DNA of 64,000 nucleotides, taken from assembly GCA_024636835.1 (NCBI GenBank), contig JAGXGH010000079.1, positions 18,858 to 82,857 on the forward strand. The letters run 5' to 3'. The DNA is from Verrucomicrobiales bacterium (GTDB lineage: Bacteria; Verrucomicrobiota; Verrucomicrobiia; Verrucomicrobiales; SLCJ01). Both the position numbers and the translations under genes were made by a program. Below the pieces are notes generated by a model. It was not told the DNA's origin. It worked only from the letters and a program-made list of their open reading frames with translations, and did not search any database. The stretch's first letter is position 1. The number at the start of each line of letters is the position of its first letter. Below, in pieces: positions 17,647 to 27,597 of the stretch.

Positions 17647-18501
17647 CTAGCGGAACATTAACACCGGCACTTGGCAGGTGCGCACCATCTCGGAAGTCGT
17701 GCTTCCAACAATCATTCGCCGAATCTTTGAATGCCCGTAAGCACCCATCACCAGCAGTCCGATTTCTTGTTTAATCACGTAGTCGGCGATCACTTCGTCA
17801 GCATCGCCGTCGAGGATTTCGCCTTTTACTTTGAAGCCAGCTACGGCGAGAACCTCGCGAGCTGAGGCAAATTTCTGATCCGCTGACGAGTCACCGCGCC
17901 CGACCATCAATACGTGACATTCCAATCCCATGAGCAACGAACTATTCGCCACGTAGTCGACCGCTTTACGTGCACTGGCTCCACCATCGAATGCGATCAA
18001 AAACTTTTCTACTGGCTTGAACGCACGTGATGCGACCAACACCGGGATTTTACTGATGCGAATGACCCGCTCGAGGTTATTGCCGAGGTGCCCTTTGTCA
18101 AAATCCGCAGACTCACCACGCTTGCCGATGATCACCAGGTCCGCGCCATCCTCAAATTCTTCAACTGTCGAAACCAAGGATCCGTGACGTTGGATCACAT
18201 TCACCTCGTTGACGCCATCCTCGGCCAGCCGCTTCTTTGCATCACTCAGGATAACTTTGGCCTTCTCAATCTGCACCTTGCCGCGCGCTGCTTCGACTTC
18301 GGCGATGCGTGCCATCAACTCCGCACTGGCATCCATCCCCAAGTTGCCGCTCAGATCGCTCACCGATGCGGTTTCTCGATGATGATCCAAAACGTGCAAC
18401 ACATCGACAGAGGCGCCTAAGCGCTCCGCCGCCCATGCGGTGTGGTCATAGATGCTCACTGCGTAAACCGATCCGTCCGTGCATGCCAAAATTTTGCTCA
18501 T
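17647..18501 (-). CDS. Tandem universal stress protein (UspA family)
   Basis: The 284-residue protein contains two Usp domains (about 1-145 and 150-284). The second ends with GAYGHSKIRRMIVGSTTSEMV, matching the ATP-binding G-2x-G-9x-G(S/T) signature; the first has GKRGESADFDKGHLGNNLERV, a less exact form. The pair SulP upstream (another transcript) / UspA is common in marine bacteria with bicarbonate or sulfate transporters. Confidence 0.9.
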   Translation of the reverse strand: MSKILACTDGSVYAVSIYDHTAWAAERLGASVDVLHVLDHHRETASVSDLSGNLGMDASAELMARIAEVEAARGKVQIEKAKVILSDAKKRLAEDGVNEVNVIQRHGSLVSTVEEFEDGADLVIIGKRGESADFDKGHLGNNLERVIRISKIPVLVASRAFKPVEKFLIAFDGGASARKAVDYVANSSLLMGLECHVLMVGRGDSSADQKFASAREVLAVAGFKVKGEILDGDADEVIADYVIKQEIGLLVMGAYGHSKIRRMIVGSTTSEMVRTCQVPVLMFR

Positions 18502-18600
18502 AACTATCTATCACTATGCCGAATCGAAAGGACAAGGAAAGCCCGAACGCTGGTGATTTTATATTCCATCTTCTAGGCGAGGGCTCAAATCATACCGGGT

Positions 18601-18694
18601 TTGAATAAAAATATGACTGTTCGTCGCGCACAAGTAGTTCTCTTTCAACTAACTCCACGCACACACACGTCAGATCAATACCGAGACTTGGTCA
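18601..18694 (-). repeat. Dispersed ~95-base repeat family 1, copy a
   Basis: It shares the pattern of an A-rich start, CGCGCACAAGTAG, CAACTAACTCC, GTCAGATCAATACC and a final imperfect palindrome ACCGAGACTTGGT with copies at 21661-21755 and 35541-35640. The repeat runs into the stop codon of the SulP gene (18692-18694). Confidence 0.55.
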
Positions 18695-20182
18695 GTGGTC
18701 GGAAAGCAGGTCTTCCGCTCCTTCTTTGTTGTGAACACCTAAGCGGTCGACCAGCGTCGAGTTTGCTTCGTTAAGCCCAATCAGCTCAACTTCGGTGCCT
18801 TCCCGACGGAATTTCAGCACCACTTTGTCGAGTGCACCAACGCCTGAGATATCCCAAAAATGCGCCCTGCTCATGTCGATGCGCACTTTCGTGAGCACCT
18901 CACGGAAGTCGAACGAATCAATAAACGCCGCAGACGAGGCGAAGAAAATCTGCCCGCTCACCAAATACGTGCGCATCTCGCCGTCCCGCTCCATCCGCGA
19001 TGTAACGGAGAACAGCTTGGCAACTTTGCTCGCAAAGAAGATACCGCTAAGCAACACACCAGCTCCTACTCCGTATGCCAAATTATGTGTGTATAAGGTT
19101 GTCGCCACCGTCGCCAGCATCACCGCCGTCGATGTGCGTGGGTAGGTTTTCATGTTTTTGAGCGACGCCCAACTGAACGTTCCGATCGAGACCATGATCA
19201 TCACCGCGACCAGTGCTGCCATAGGAATCATCGCCACAAAATCGCCAAGAACAACCACCAGGATCAAAAGGAAAATACCTGCCCATAGCGTGGACAGCCG
19301 CGTCCGTGCGCCCGACTTTACATTGATCACCGACTGACCAATCATCGCGCAACCCGCCATTCCGCCGAAGAATCCAGTAATGATATTGGCAACTCCCTGC
19401 CCACCACACTCTTGGTTTTTGTTACTGTCTGTGTCGGTAAGTTCATCGACAATCGACGCGGTCATCAACGACTCCGCCAAACCAACCACCGCTAGAGAAA
19501 TCGAATACGGAAGAATGATCCAAAGCGTCTCCCAATTCCACGGGATGTCCGGCATCAAGAATGACGGCCAACTGCTCGGCAACTCACCTTTATCCCCCAC
19601 CGTCTGGAGAGGCATCTTGAGAAAATACGCAATCCCCGTCAGCACAAGTATGGCAATCAGCGGCGACGGTACCGCCTTGGTAAATCTCGGAAGGATGTAA
19701 ATAATCGCTAATCCTCCCGCCACCATCGGCAGCATGTATTGCATTGGGTTCAAACCAAACTCCGGCAACTGCGCCATGAAAATCACGATCGCCAAAGCAT
19801 TCACAAACCCGGTGATCACCGACTTCGAAACAAAGCGCATGTGGTCGCCAAGTTTGAACGCCCCGGCAAACATCTGAATCACCCCCGTCAGCACTGTCGC
19901 TGCCAGCAAGTATTCCACCCCGTGGTCCTTGACCAATTTTACGATGACCAAGACCATTGCACCAGTGGCTGCCGAGATCATCGCCGGACGACCACCGATA
20001 AATGCCGTAACCACAGCGATCACAAAGGAAGCGTACAGTCCGACCTTCGGATCCACCCCGGCGATGATCGAAAACGCGATTGCTTCAGGGATTAGTGCGA
20101 GAGCCACCACCGTACCAGCCAACAAATCTTTGACAGGGTTGGAGATCCACTCATCGCGGCGAAAGAAGGAAGAAAAAGTCAT
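18692..20182 (-). CDS. SulP-family anion permease with STAS domain
   Basis: The start ATG 20182 gives [12 protein letters not shown], the usual SulP N-terminus; the upstream extension is in the leader RNA. The 496-residue protein has about ten or more membrane helices, the family block [26 protein letters not shown] near residue 28, and a C-terminal STAS domain (about 380-490). SulP proteins transport sulfate or bicarbonate, the latter often with sodium (BicA). No sulfate-assimilation gene is near, and BicA-like transport is the more attractive guess. The leader contains a terminator-like hairpin just before the start. Confidence 0.9.
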   Translation of the reverse strand: MTFSSFFRRDEWISNPVKDLLAGTVVALALIPEAIAFSIIAGVDPKVGLYASFVIAVVTAFIGGRPAMISAATGAMVLVIVKLVKDHGVEYLLAATVLTGVIQMFAGAFKLGDHMRFVSKSVITGFVNALAIVIFMAQLPEFGLNPMQYMLPMVAGGLAIIYILPRFTKAVPSPLIAILVLTGIAYFLKMPLQTVGDKGELPSSWPSFLMPDIPWNWETLWIILPYSISLAVVGLAESLMTASIVDELTDTDSNKNQECGGQGVANIITGFFGGMAGCAMIGQSVINVKSGARTRLSTLWAGIFLLILVVVLGDFVAMIPMAALVAVMIMVSIGTFSWASLKNMKTYPRTSTAVMLATVATTLYTHNLAYGVGAGVLLSGIFFASKVAKLFSVTSRMERDGEMRTYLVSGQIFFASSAAFIDSFDFREVLTKVRIDMSRAHFWDISGVGALDKVVLKFRREGTEVELIGLNEANSTLVDRLGVHNKEGAEDLLSDH

Positions 20183-20190
20183 AACTGAAT

Positions 20191-20300
20191 AGAAAAGGAA
20201 AGGGCTATCCCTTCCCCAATATGACCACGGAATCAACCGTGGGATTCTCAGTCACTCTGTAGCGGCCCATTACAGGCTTCCCTGTACCAAATCTCCACCC
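20191..20300 (-). promoter_or_regulatory. Structured leader of SulP, candidate riboswitch with terminator
   Basis: Read on the - strand, the leader has three hairpins: TACAGG-GAAG-CCTGTA (20286-20271), CCACGG-TTGATT-CCGTGG (20242-20225) and GGGAAGGG-ATAG-CCCTTTCC followed by TTTTCT (20216-20191). Between the first two lies a dense GGGCCGCTACAGAGTGACTG block that does not pair simply. The last hairpin ends eight bases before the start codon and looks like an intrinsic terminator or a start-blocking stem. The layout of aptamer followed by expression platform suggests a riboswitch. Sodium-sensing leaders of ion transporters are one thought, but I could not match a known class with certainty. Confidence 0.5.
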
Positions 20301-20318
20301 TCAATCGTAATCTTCTTC

Positions 20319-20849
20319 ATGTTCCGCATTCTTACGTCTCTCATCGCACTAACCACGCTCATCTCTTGCCAGACTACGGCACCACCAAACGCCAAACCTG
20401 TCACGGGGTTTGAGGTGGATCGCTACCTCGGCAAATGGTATGAAATCGCCCGGCTGGACCATCGCTTCGAGCGCGGACTCACCCATATCACCGCCGAATA
20501 TTCGAAAAACGACGATGGCACCATCGCCGTGAAAAACCGCGGGTATAAAGTCGCCGAGTCCAAATGGAGCGAGGCGACAGGAAAAGCAAAGTTTGCCGGT
20601 GACAAGAACGTCGGTCAGCTCAAGGTCTCTTTCTTCGGACCGTTTTATGGATCCTACAACATCATCGAACTCGCGCCGGATTACTCCTACGCGCTCGTTG
20701 TCGGACCAAACACCAACTATCTCTGGATTCTCGCCCGTGAGCCAAAGCTTGATCCAACCGTGCAGCAAAAACTCATCGACAAAGCGAAGTCACTCGGGTT
20801 CGATACAGAGAGCCTGATCTACGTGGATCATACCTCACCCACTCCCTAA
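20319..20849 (+). CDS. blc: Outer-membrane lipocalin lipoprotein (Blc)
   Basis: The 176-residue protein has a lipoprotein signal with lipobox LISC (Cys 17). The lipocalin signature is GKWYEIARLDHRFERG near residue 40, and the second conserved block is YLWILAR near 138. Bacterial lipocalins bind lysophospholipids or fatty acids at the envelope, often during stress. It is divergent from SulP, so the short region between them serves both. Confidence 0.93.
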   Translation: MFRILTSLIALTTLISCQTTAPPNAKPVTGFEVDRYLGKWYEIARLDHRFERGLTHITAEYSKNDDGTIAVKNRGYKVAESKWSEATGKAKFAGDKNVGQLKVSFFGPFYGSYNIIELAPDYSYALVVGPNTNYLWILAREPKLDPTVQQKLIDKAKSLGFDTESLIYVDHTSPTP

Positions 20850-20875
20850 CTCTTACCTCACCGACCTATTCTATC

Positions 20876-21118
20876 ATGTCCGAACAACCACACATCGCCG
20901 CCAAGAACCCCGTTAAAGTCGAACTCGAAGCCGGCAAGAAATACTTCTTCTGCACCTGCGGGCAATCAGACAACCAACCGTTCTGTAACGGTGCCCACAA
21001 AGGATCAGGCTTCGCACCAAAAGCCTTCGTCGCCGAAAAGGACGGCCCAGCCTTCCTCTGCCAGTGCAAACAAACCAACAACGCCCCCTTCTGCGACGGC
21101 TCACACAAACAGCTGTAA
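20876..21118 (+). CDS. Tandem CDGSH iron-sulfur protein
   Basis: The 80-residue protein has two CDGSH-type 2Fe-2S sites with three-Cys-one-His ligation: CTCGQSDNQPFCNGAH and CQCKQTNNAPFCDGSH. The tandem arrangement corresponds to the class with both motifs in one chain (type 3 CISD-like). No membrane helix is present. It lies 26 bases downstream of blc and is probably co-transcribed. Confidence 0.93.
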   Translation: MSEQPHIAAKNPVKVELEAGKKYFFCTCGQSDNQPFCNGAHKGSGFAPKAFVAEKDGPAFLCQCKQTNNAPFCDGSHKQL

Positions 21119-21201
21119 GCCCCGCGCGCATCGGCCAGCGCAAGCAACTGTAGGTTAGACGTGTCGGCTAACTCCTACCCTCGACGCAGCCGCACTTCAC
21201 C

Positions 21202-21477
21202 ATGCACCCCATCATCGACAACTCAGACCAATCGCGATTCGAACTCCAAGTGAACGGACTCCTCGCGTTCGCCGACTACAAAATTCGCGATGGTGTCCTA
21301 TTGCTACCCCACGTTGAAGCAGCCCCCGAACTTCGCGGCACAGGCGCGGCGGGCAAACTCATGGAGGGAGTGCTTGACATCGCCCGCGAACGAAAACTAA
21401 AAGTCCATCCAATCTGCAGTTACGCCGTCGCCTACATTCAGCGAAACACACAGCATCAGGATCTGCTGGCAGATTAA
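21202..21477 (+). CDS. Small GNAT-fold acetyltransferase (YjdJ / NATD1-like)
   Basis: The 91-residue protein shows the shortened GNAT fold of this family: FADYKIRDGVLLLPHVEAAPELRGTGAAGKLMEG, with the acetyl-CoA loop RGTGAAGKL, and a terminal PICSYAVAYI block. The family is widespread and has no established substrate. It follows the CDGSH gene on the same strand by about 80 bases. Confidence 0.88.
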   Translation: MHPIIDNSDQSRFELQVNGLLAFADYKIRDGVLLLPHVEAAPELRGTGAAGKLMEGVLDIARERKLKVHPICSYAVAYIQRNTQHQDLLAD

Positions 21478-21735
21478 CCCTCTAAAAATCCGTGTGTTCC
21501 GTGTAATTTGACTTCGTCTGTCTCCGCTCTGCTCCGGCTGTGGTTCAAACTGCGGAATCCAAGATAAGAACCTAGACCTTTGGCCGCGCAGAGTTGCGCT
21601 CGCTAAACCAACACCCGCCCGATCGCGTAAGATCAACACCAAGATTTGGTATTATCCCGCCTTCTAATAATAGATGATTTTCCTCCGCGCACAAGAAGCT
21701 CACAATCCATCATTTCCACGCCCGATCGTGTAAGA
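21478..21735. other. Intergenic region with two copies of repeat family 1
   Basis: The 258 bases between convergent genes hold a partial copy of the repeat at 21607-21654 and a full copy that starts at 21661 and runs into the SNF2 gene. No gene is supported here. Confidence 0.6.
21607..21654 (-). repeat. Repeat family 1, partial copy b
   Basis: Only the terminal half is present: CGCCCGATCGCGTAAGATCA followed by ACACCAAGATTTGGTAT with the ACCAA-GAT-TTGGT palindrome. It is nearly identical to the end of copy c, 100 bases away. Confidence 0.65.
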
Positions 21736-21755
21736 TCAACACCAAGATTTGGTGA
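21661..21755 (-). repeat. Repeat family 1, copy c (overlaps the SNF2 gene end)
   Basis: Same order as copies a and d: CCGCGCACAAGAAGCTCACA, then CGCCCGATCGTGTAAGATCA and ACACCAAGATTTGGTGA. Its last part encodes the final residues (KSWC) and stop of the SNF2-like protein, so the repeat contributes the protein's C-terminus. Confidence 0.65.
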
Positions 21756-24700
21756 CCGCCAGCATCTCGCTCATCAGCTCCTCATCAATAGCGCCACGGC
21801 TACCTGCTAATATGCCGTCGGCCAGTTCGCCTTTCTTGGCCTGCATTTGCTGAATCCGCTGCTCGACCGTGCCTTCGCAGATCAATTTGTGAACCATCAC
21901 CGCCTTGTTTTGCCCAATGCGATACGCGCGATCCGTCGCTTGATTCTCCGCCGCCGGGTTCCACCAAGGATCGTAATGAATCACCGTATCCGCGCCGGTC
22001 AGCGTCAAGCCGGTGCCGCCCGCCTTGAGCGAAATCAGAAACACCATTCCCTCGCCGCCTTGGAATTGCTCCACTAACAACTGCCTGTCTTTGGTCTCTC
22101 CAGTGAGAATCAGATAAGGAATCTCTTCAGCCTTCAAATGCGCCTCCATTTGCGCCAGCATCGAAGTAAACTGCGAGAACACCAGTGTTCGATGCCCTTC
22201 CTCAAGCAAGGTCGCCAACATATCCTTGAAATATTCAAACTTCGCCGACTCCTGCGCATTCTCCGCATCCAGCAAAAGCGGGTGACAACATATCTGACGG
22301 AGCTTCAGCAAGGCATCAAGAAACACGATCTGCGCCTCGCCACCTCCGCGTGAAGCAATCACCTGACGAACGCGTTTGTCCATCGTTGCTCTCACCGTTT
22401 CGTAAAGTTCCTTCTGTCCCTCGCTAAGCTCGATCGGATGAACGACCACGGTTTTCGGTGGAAGCTCTTTCGCCACCTGCTTCTTGTTGCGGCGGAGAAT
22501 TAACGCTCCCACCTTACTATTCAGCTCAGCCTGACGAGCTTCGTCCTGCTCCCTCTCGATCGGATTTCTAAAGTAGGAATTAAACACGTTCTGCGCTCCA
22601 AGCAGACCTGGATTGAGAAAATCCATCAGCGCCCAAAGCTCGCCCAAGTGGTTCTCCACCGGCGTGCCTGAAAGGCACAAGCGATGGCGACTATCCAAAG
22701 CGCGTGCTGCCTCACTGACCTGGGCCGCACGGTTCTTGATGTGCTGCGCTTCGTCCAACACAAGCGTGTGAAATGTCTCGTTGACGAGAACTTCAGTATC
22801 GCGAGTGAGCAGGGCAAAGGAAGTGAGCACGAGATCGAACTTCGAGATCTCTGCAAACAAACTAAAGCGATCACTACCCTGCAAAATCAACACACTAAGG
22901 CCCGGTGTGAACTTCGCAGCCTCCCGTTGCCAGTTCACGACTACAGAAGTAGGAGCAACGATCAAATTCGGCATCCCTTCGGATCGACCACTCTCCTTTT
23001 CCTTTAACAGATGGGTCAAAGTTTGGAGTGTCTTCCCAAGCCCCATATCGTCTGCAAGTATCCCATTGAGCCCCTGTCCGGCTAAATACTGCATCCATCG
23101 ATATCCCTCGAGCTGGTAATCGCGCAACTTTGCCACTAGCCCGTCAGGGCACGGTATCTCGGGCACTTTCAGATTCGTCAAATCCGACACCCGCCGCGTG
23201 AACTCCTCAGCCTCAGCAGGGAGTTCAATCTCCATCGAATCGTCGATCACCGCAGCGAGTTCTGTCTTATGAACTTTCAAGGCCTGCCCAGGCTTCCAGC
23301 GAAACTCCATCAGACCCTCGAGCCTACGCACCAATCGCCGGAATCGCCCCACCGGCAGGACAACCGCTTCTCCATCGGGCAGGAAAAACAAAAACTCCTG
23401 ACCGTCCGGCAAGCCCTCGGTCAAGCCCATGAAATCGCCGTCCAGCAAAGCGGCCAGCAGCGGTTGTAGCTCAAATTTCTGACCATCGATTTCAAAACCT
23501 GCCGAGAGATGAAACCACCCCTTTCCTTCCTCGACAATTTCCGCCTTCCATGCCTCGGCGCGAAAGACAATTGGCTCATGCCCGACACCCGGTGCATAGC
23601 GCACCGACCATCCTCTGTCCTCCAAGAGCTTTCCCAATTCAAAACGAAATCTCTGCCAATAGCGATGCGCAAAGGCGTCCGCATCACGGACACCCTCGCC
23701 GACGGTCGGCTTCCATATCGGGTCCGCTCTATCCACTCCAAGCTCAAGCCCCAAAGCCTGTAATTCTCGAAGCCCTCGAGTCTCTAAGTTTGCATCGCGC
23801 TCGATCACCCGAGGCGCACCGTTTTCATCTTCCACCCTTCGACTCCGACGGTTCTCTGCGGCCGTCAACGGAAACGCATCATTCCCATAGAGCACTTCCG
23901 CGCGAGCGAATACCGCAGGTTGATACCCCGACCCAAGCTCCACGCGAATGCGCAGCCGAGCACTCTCACTAACGCTGGCTTGCGCATCCGCGAGACCCGG
24001 CACAGCAACGCCACGTGCCTTTGCCGAAGTTTGCAATTTCTCCCATTGCTCCGGATTCAAACGCGGACCGCGTATCCAGGCCTTCACTCGATCGCGGTGG
24101 TCATCAATCACCACCCGTCCCAGCTCTCGGCGCGCCTCATCGACAAACCAAACCCCACCTGCAACAAACCCGTAATCGCTTGACGGCTCGGTCACCACGA
24201 CCGGCACATGTTCACCTTCGTCCAACTTCCATCCAAGACTCCCATTGCGAGCTTCAGCGACTCGCATCGGGTCATGCGAATCTTCACCCGAGAGCAAGCG
24301 ACTGGTGAGCGACAGCCTTTTCAAAATCAACTCCCACCCCATACCTTCTATCGGCCAGATGTGATCTCCACGGGATTCACGCACCGCCAGTTCTTCCAAG
24401 ATCAGAGCATCCTCATCCCGTGCCAGATCACCCGCTTCTCCCTGCTTCAAAGTAGAAAGCGTCCGCCCCAAGCCACCCGCCTTTAACTCCTGCCCGCGCA
24501 GCAACCGAAGTTCCACTCCTGTCGCTTGTGGAACGAGCACATACACCAAACAGTCTGCGGATTCCTTCGGTACCGCCGGTTCGCGAACCACACTGTCCAA
24601 CCATACGTCGACACCAGACTCCCCGCTCTCCTCCGCCCCATCGAACGCCGCGACGAGTCGGTCACTCTTTGCCAACCATACAAGGCATGCCGCCACATGT

Positions 24701-24984
24701 TCGCAATTTGTCGCGAACTCACAGGAACACGACCCCTCCAAAAACCAGCGATCGCCCTCCTTCCAAATTCCGACCACCGCCTCATCAAATGCCCCATCGC
24801 CATCCGCCACTCGCCCAACAATCTCCAAATCGCCGGACTCCAACCTCGTCCCCGCAAGATCCCTCACCAAACGCTTCCTCGCCAACTTCTCACCAAGAGC
24901 CAAACGCGCCCCATCAAAGCCCGGCCGCCAGTCCCCTGACTGCAGGTAAGCTCTGATCTCGTCCATACCGCTGGTGTTACTCAT
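21736..24984 (-). CDS. SNF2-family helicase with N-terminal SWIM zinc finger
   Basis: The 1082-residue protein has an N-terminal SWIM finger (CSCEFATNCEHVAACL, the CxC...CxH pattern) near residue 85, a long middle region, and the SNF2 ATPase from about 600: ADDMGLGKT Walker A, DEAQ box in LVLDEAQHIKN, then a helicase C domain with FLISLKAGGTGLTLT and DRAYRIGQ. Such bacterial Swi2/Snf2 proteins are thought to remodel protein-DNA complexes, including stalled RNA polymerase (compare RapA). It appears monocistronic. Its C-terminus lies within a dispersed repeat. Confidence 0.93.
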   Translation of the reverse strand: MSNTSGMDEIRAYLQSGDWRPGFDGARLALGEKLARKRLVRDLAGTRLESGDLEIVGRVADGDGAFDEAVVGIWKEGDRWFLEGSCSCEFATNCEHVAACLVWLAKSDRLVAAFDGAEESGESGVDVWLDSVVREPAVPKESADCLVYVLVPQATGVELRLLRGQELKAGGLGRTLSTLKQGEAGDLARDEDALILEELAVRESRGDHIWPIEGMGWELILKRLSLTSRLLSGEDSHDPMRVAEARNGSLGWKLDEGEHVPVVVTEPSSDYGFVAGGVWFVDEARRELGRVVIDDHRDRVKAWIRGPRLNPEQWEKLQTSAKARGVAVPGLADAQASVSESARLRIRVELGSGYQPAVFARAEVLYGNDAFPLTAAENRRSRRVEDENGAPRVIERDANLETRGLRELQALGLELGVDRADPIWKPTVGEGVRDADAFAHRYWQRFRFELGKLLEDRGWSVRYAPGVGHEPIVFRAEAWKAEIVEEGKGWFHLSAGFEIDGQKFELQPLLAALLDGDFMGLTEGLPDGQEFLFFLPDGEAVVLPVGRFRRLVRRLEGLMEFRWKPGQALKVHKTELAAVIDDSMEIELPAEAEEFTRRVSDLTNLKVPEIPCPDGLVAKLRDYQLEGYRWMQYLAGQGLNGILADDMGLGKTLQTLTHLLKEKESGRSEGMPNLIVAPTSVVVNWQREAAKFTPGLSVLILQGSDRFSLFAEISKFDLVLTSFALLTRDTEVLVNETFHTLVLDEAQHIKNRAAQVSEAARALDSRHRLCLSGTPVENHLGELWALMDFLNPGLLGAQNVFNSYFRNPIEREQDEARQAELNSKVGALILRRNKKQVAKELPPKTVVVHPIELSEGQKELYETVRATMDKRVRQVIASRGGGEAQIVFLDALLKLRQICCHPLLLDAENAQESAKFEYFKDMLATLLEEGHRTLVFSQFTSMLAQMEAHLKAEEIPYLILTGETKDRQLLVEQFQGGEGMVFLISLKAGGTGLTLTGADTVIHYDPWWNPAAENQATDRAYRIGQNKAVMVHKLICEGTVEQRIQQMQAKKGELADGILAGSRGAIDEELMSEMLAVTKSWC

Positions 24985-25054
24985 CTCTTCCGTAGATCAA
25001 GCATCGCTCTCCCATCTTGGTCAACTGAATCCGTCCGAAAGCGCACTCAATTCA

Positions 25055-25125
25055 GTGGCCGGGGCTTCTAGCCCCGTTGCCAGAGCAATTGTCTGTTTGG
25101 CTTCGGGGCAGGATGCCCCGGCCAC
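25055..25125. repeat. REP/BIME-like inverted repeat, family 2
   Basis: GTGGCCGGGGCTTCTAGCCCCG and CGGGGCAGGATGCCCCGGCCAC are inverted copies around a short spacer, and each arm also contains a smaller hairpin (GGGGC...GCCCC). This is the shape of a bacterial interspersed mosaic element. It lies between the divergently ordered SNF2 start and argG terminator. Confidence 0.65.
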
Positions 25126-25218
25126 TTTCGCACTCTGCATATGCCTCGAGCCGGCAATCAACGATACCCTTCATTCATCTGAGACACTTGGCTCTCTTAC
25201 CCCCGATACAATACCCCA

Positions 25219-25253
25219 CAAAAAAGGCCCGTCGCGCGAGCAACGGGCCTTTC
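25219..25253 (-). terminator. Rho-independent terminator of argG
   Basis: On the - strand AAAGGCCCGT and ACGGGCCTTT form a 10-base stem around TGCTCGCGCG, followed by a T tract. It begins 16 bases after the argG stop. Confidence 0.85.
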
Positions 25254-25269
25254 TGAAATCATTAACAAC

Positions 25270-26550
25270 TTACTTCTTCTTCAAACCCTGAAGCTTGAGA
25301 CGAAGGGCGTTCAGCGCGATAAACCCTGACGCGTCATCTTGATTGTAGGCTTGCGTTGGATCCTCTTCCATCGTTGCGATGTCTTCGCTGTAGAGTGAGT
25401 TCGGCGACTTGCGGCCGGCGTTCATGACATTGCCCTTGTAGAGCTTCACGCGGACTTCGCCGTCGACGTCCTGTTGCGTCGCCTCGACGAGTGCCTGGAG
25501 GGCATCACGCTCGGGAGCGAACCAGAATCCATTGTAAACGAGCTGCGCGTATTTGGGAATCAATCCGTCACGGAGCATCATCGCTTCACGGTCGACGACC
25601 AAGGCTTCCAAGTCACGGTGTGCATGGAACATGATCGTCCCCGCCGGCGTTTCGTAAATTCCACGGCTCTTCATTCCTACGAAGCGGTTTTCGACGATAT
25701 CGACCCGACCAACACCGTGCTTGCCTGCGAGGAAGTTGAGAACCTTCATCACACCGTAGGGAGTGAACAAGGTGTAGCCATCGCGCTCGCCGGTGGAGGA
25801 AATCCCCAACTGGCTCGCGTATTCCGCCAGCGATTCTGTCTTCAAACCGACTACATCGCCCTTCTCAAAAAGCAGCTGAATGTATTCCGCTTTATCGGGT
25901 GCGTCTTCCGGCGAGGTGGTGAGAACATACATCTCCTTGTCCTCAGGAGTGGTGCCGTCATACCATGGATCTTCCAACACACCACTCTCATACGAGATGT
26001 GTAGTAGATTGCGGTCCATCGAGTAGGACTTTTTAGCGGTCGCTTGAATCGGAATGTTATTTTCCTGTGCGTAAGCAATCATCTGCGCGCGACCCGGGAA
26101 CTTGTCGCGGAAAACCTGCATGCGCCATGGGGCGATCATCTTGATGTCCGGAGCAAGTGCCGCGACGGAAAGCTCGAAGCGCACCTGATCGTTGCCTTTG
26201 CCAGTCGCCCCGTGAGCAATGGCATCGGCGCCTTCACGACGGGCGACTTCGACCATTCCCTTGGCGATACATGGACGGGCGATCGATGTGCCGAGCAGAT
26301 AGCGGCCTTCATAAATCGCTCCCGCGCGGAACATCGGATAGATGTAGTCGGCGGCGAATTCTTCTTTCAAGTCGTCGATGTAGCACTTCGACGCACCGGT
26401 TTTGAGTGCCTTCTCTTCCAAACCATCGAGTTCGTCTTCCTGTCCGACATCGGCACAGTAAGCGATAATCTCTGCGTTGTAGTGATCTTTGAGCCAGGTG
26501 ACGAGGACTGAGGTATCAAGTCCTCCGGAGTAAGCGACGACGATTTTCAT
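25270..26550 (-). CDS. argG: Argininosuccinate synthase
   Basis: The 426-residue cytosolic enzyme joins citrulline and aspartate with ATP in arginine synthesis. The PP-loop YSGGLDTSV is at residues 7-15, followed by [13 protein letters not shown] and the [12 protein letters not shown] substrate region. Length is normal. It is a single gene with its own terminator, and no other arg gene is adjacent. Confidence 0.97.
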   Translation of the reverse strand: MKIVVAYSGGLDTSVLVTWLKDHYNAEIIAYCADVGQEDELDGLEEKALKTGASKCYIDDLKEEFAADYIYPMFRAGAIYEGRYLLGTSIARPCIAKGMVEVARREGADAIAHGATGKGNDQVRFELSVAALAPDIKMIAPWRMQVFRDKFPGRAQMIAYAQENNIPIQATAKKSYSMDRNLLHISYESGVLEDPWYDGTTPEDKEMYVLTTSPEDAPDKAEYIQLLFEKGDVVGLKTESLAEYASQLGISSTGERDGYTLFTPYGVMKVLNFLAGKHGVGRVDIVENRFVGMKSRGIYETPAGTIMFHAHRDLEALVVDREAMMLRDGLIPKYAQLVYNGFWFAPERDALQALVEATQQDVDGEVRVKLYKGNVMNAGRKSPNSLYSEDIATMEEDPTQAYNQDDASGFIALNALRLKLQGLKKK

Positions 26551-26690
26551 AAAAATATCTGATAAGATGGGTTCTCCCCGCGATCAATTCGATACACACG
26601 GGGACACCTCACAATCATCCATCATCCAGCCTCCGCTGCAACCGAAGAGGGAAAAGAAAATCAGCCTCTCCAATTCGCTTGCTTCTTTAA

Positions 26691-27488
26691 ATGGTTTTCG
26701 CGTTCACTGAATATCTAATGCTTTTGATTACCGGTAATTCCTACTCCGAAAAAAGACTGGGCTACGCTGCGGACTACTGTCCAATTTGTCGCGCATTGTC
26801 CCCGGTCCTTGTTACACGAATCGCCAATACGAGTCATCTCTACTTCGTCCCCATTGGGACGGGAAAGACCTTGGCATTCACAGGGAAATGCCATCATTGC
26901 CAAACTATTTTCCCCGTGGAAGCGATGCGATATGATGAGATAATGAAGCATCCGGCTGAGGTTAATGCATTAATTCACTGCACTTTACCTGACGCTCGCT
27001 CCATCTATTCCGATGAACTCAAGCTGGCTGACCGAATCGTCAAGCAACCCGCATCGCTCTCCCAATCGGAACGTGATCAACTACTAGAGGAACCCTTCCT
27101 TATCTATCGTGAACGTATAGAGAGCGTTTTTGGCGGAGGATCCAAGCTCGATAAAAGCTGCGGCATGATCGCAATCGGCACTACCTTACTCATCGTGTTG
27201 CTGACATACGCCTGCTTCTTCTTTGAGAAAGACTCAGTGATTCAACAGAGATGCATCATACTGATTCCGTTCGTTCTAACGCTCGGCTGCTTCACCTGTT
27301 TAATCCAATACGCTAGAATTCCCGGCAAATTCGTTAAACAACGAGCCATTCCCGCAATGGTTCGTTCGCTGAAACCATTAAACCCAAGCAAAGGAGAGCT
27401 CAACAGTATCCTTGGGAAGCTTCGTCGATCAGGCGACAAGATCGGTAAAAAAGTGAAAATTGATCACCTCTGGAATGCTCTGCAATAA
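26691..27488 (+). CDS. Membrane protein with N-terminal zinc-ribbon motif (hypothetical)
   Basis: The 265-residue protein has paired cysteines (CPIC near residue 31, CHHC near 66) typical of a zinc ribbon, then a charged helical stretch and two membrane helices (about 165-190 and 195-215), and a basic C-terminal tail. ATG 26718 (MLLITGNSYSEK) is a plausible alternative start. I do not recognise a named family. Nothing nearby suggests its role. Confidence 0.65.
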   Translation: MVFAFTEYLMLLITGNSYSEKRLGYAADYCPICRALSPVLVTRIANTSHLYFVPIGTGKTLAFTGKCHHCQTIFPVEAMRYDEIMKHPAEVNALIHCTLPDARSIYSDELKLADRIVKQPASLSQSERDQLLEEPFLIYRERIESVFGGGSKLDKSCGMIAIGTTLLIVLLTYACFFFEKDSVIQQRCIILIPFVLTLGCFTCLIQYARIPGKFVKQRAIPAMVRSLKPLNPSKGELNSILGKLRRSGDKIGKKVKIDHLWNALQ

Positions 27489-27597
27489 AGATTGCCGGAG
27501 TCCGTCAGGAGCGTGGCCGTCCCACCAACTTCCCCACCCTTCAATGCAAAGTATTGCTTAACTATTCTTCTGCCCCATCAGCGCCTCCTCTGGCGTG

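Noticed and set aside
20191..20300. Cobalamin riboswitch
   Set aside because: An AGGGAA and a GTGACTG-like string are present but not in the order or spacing of the cobalamin aptamer, and the gene is not a B12 gene.
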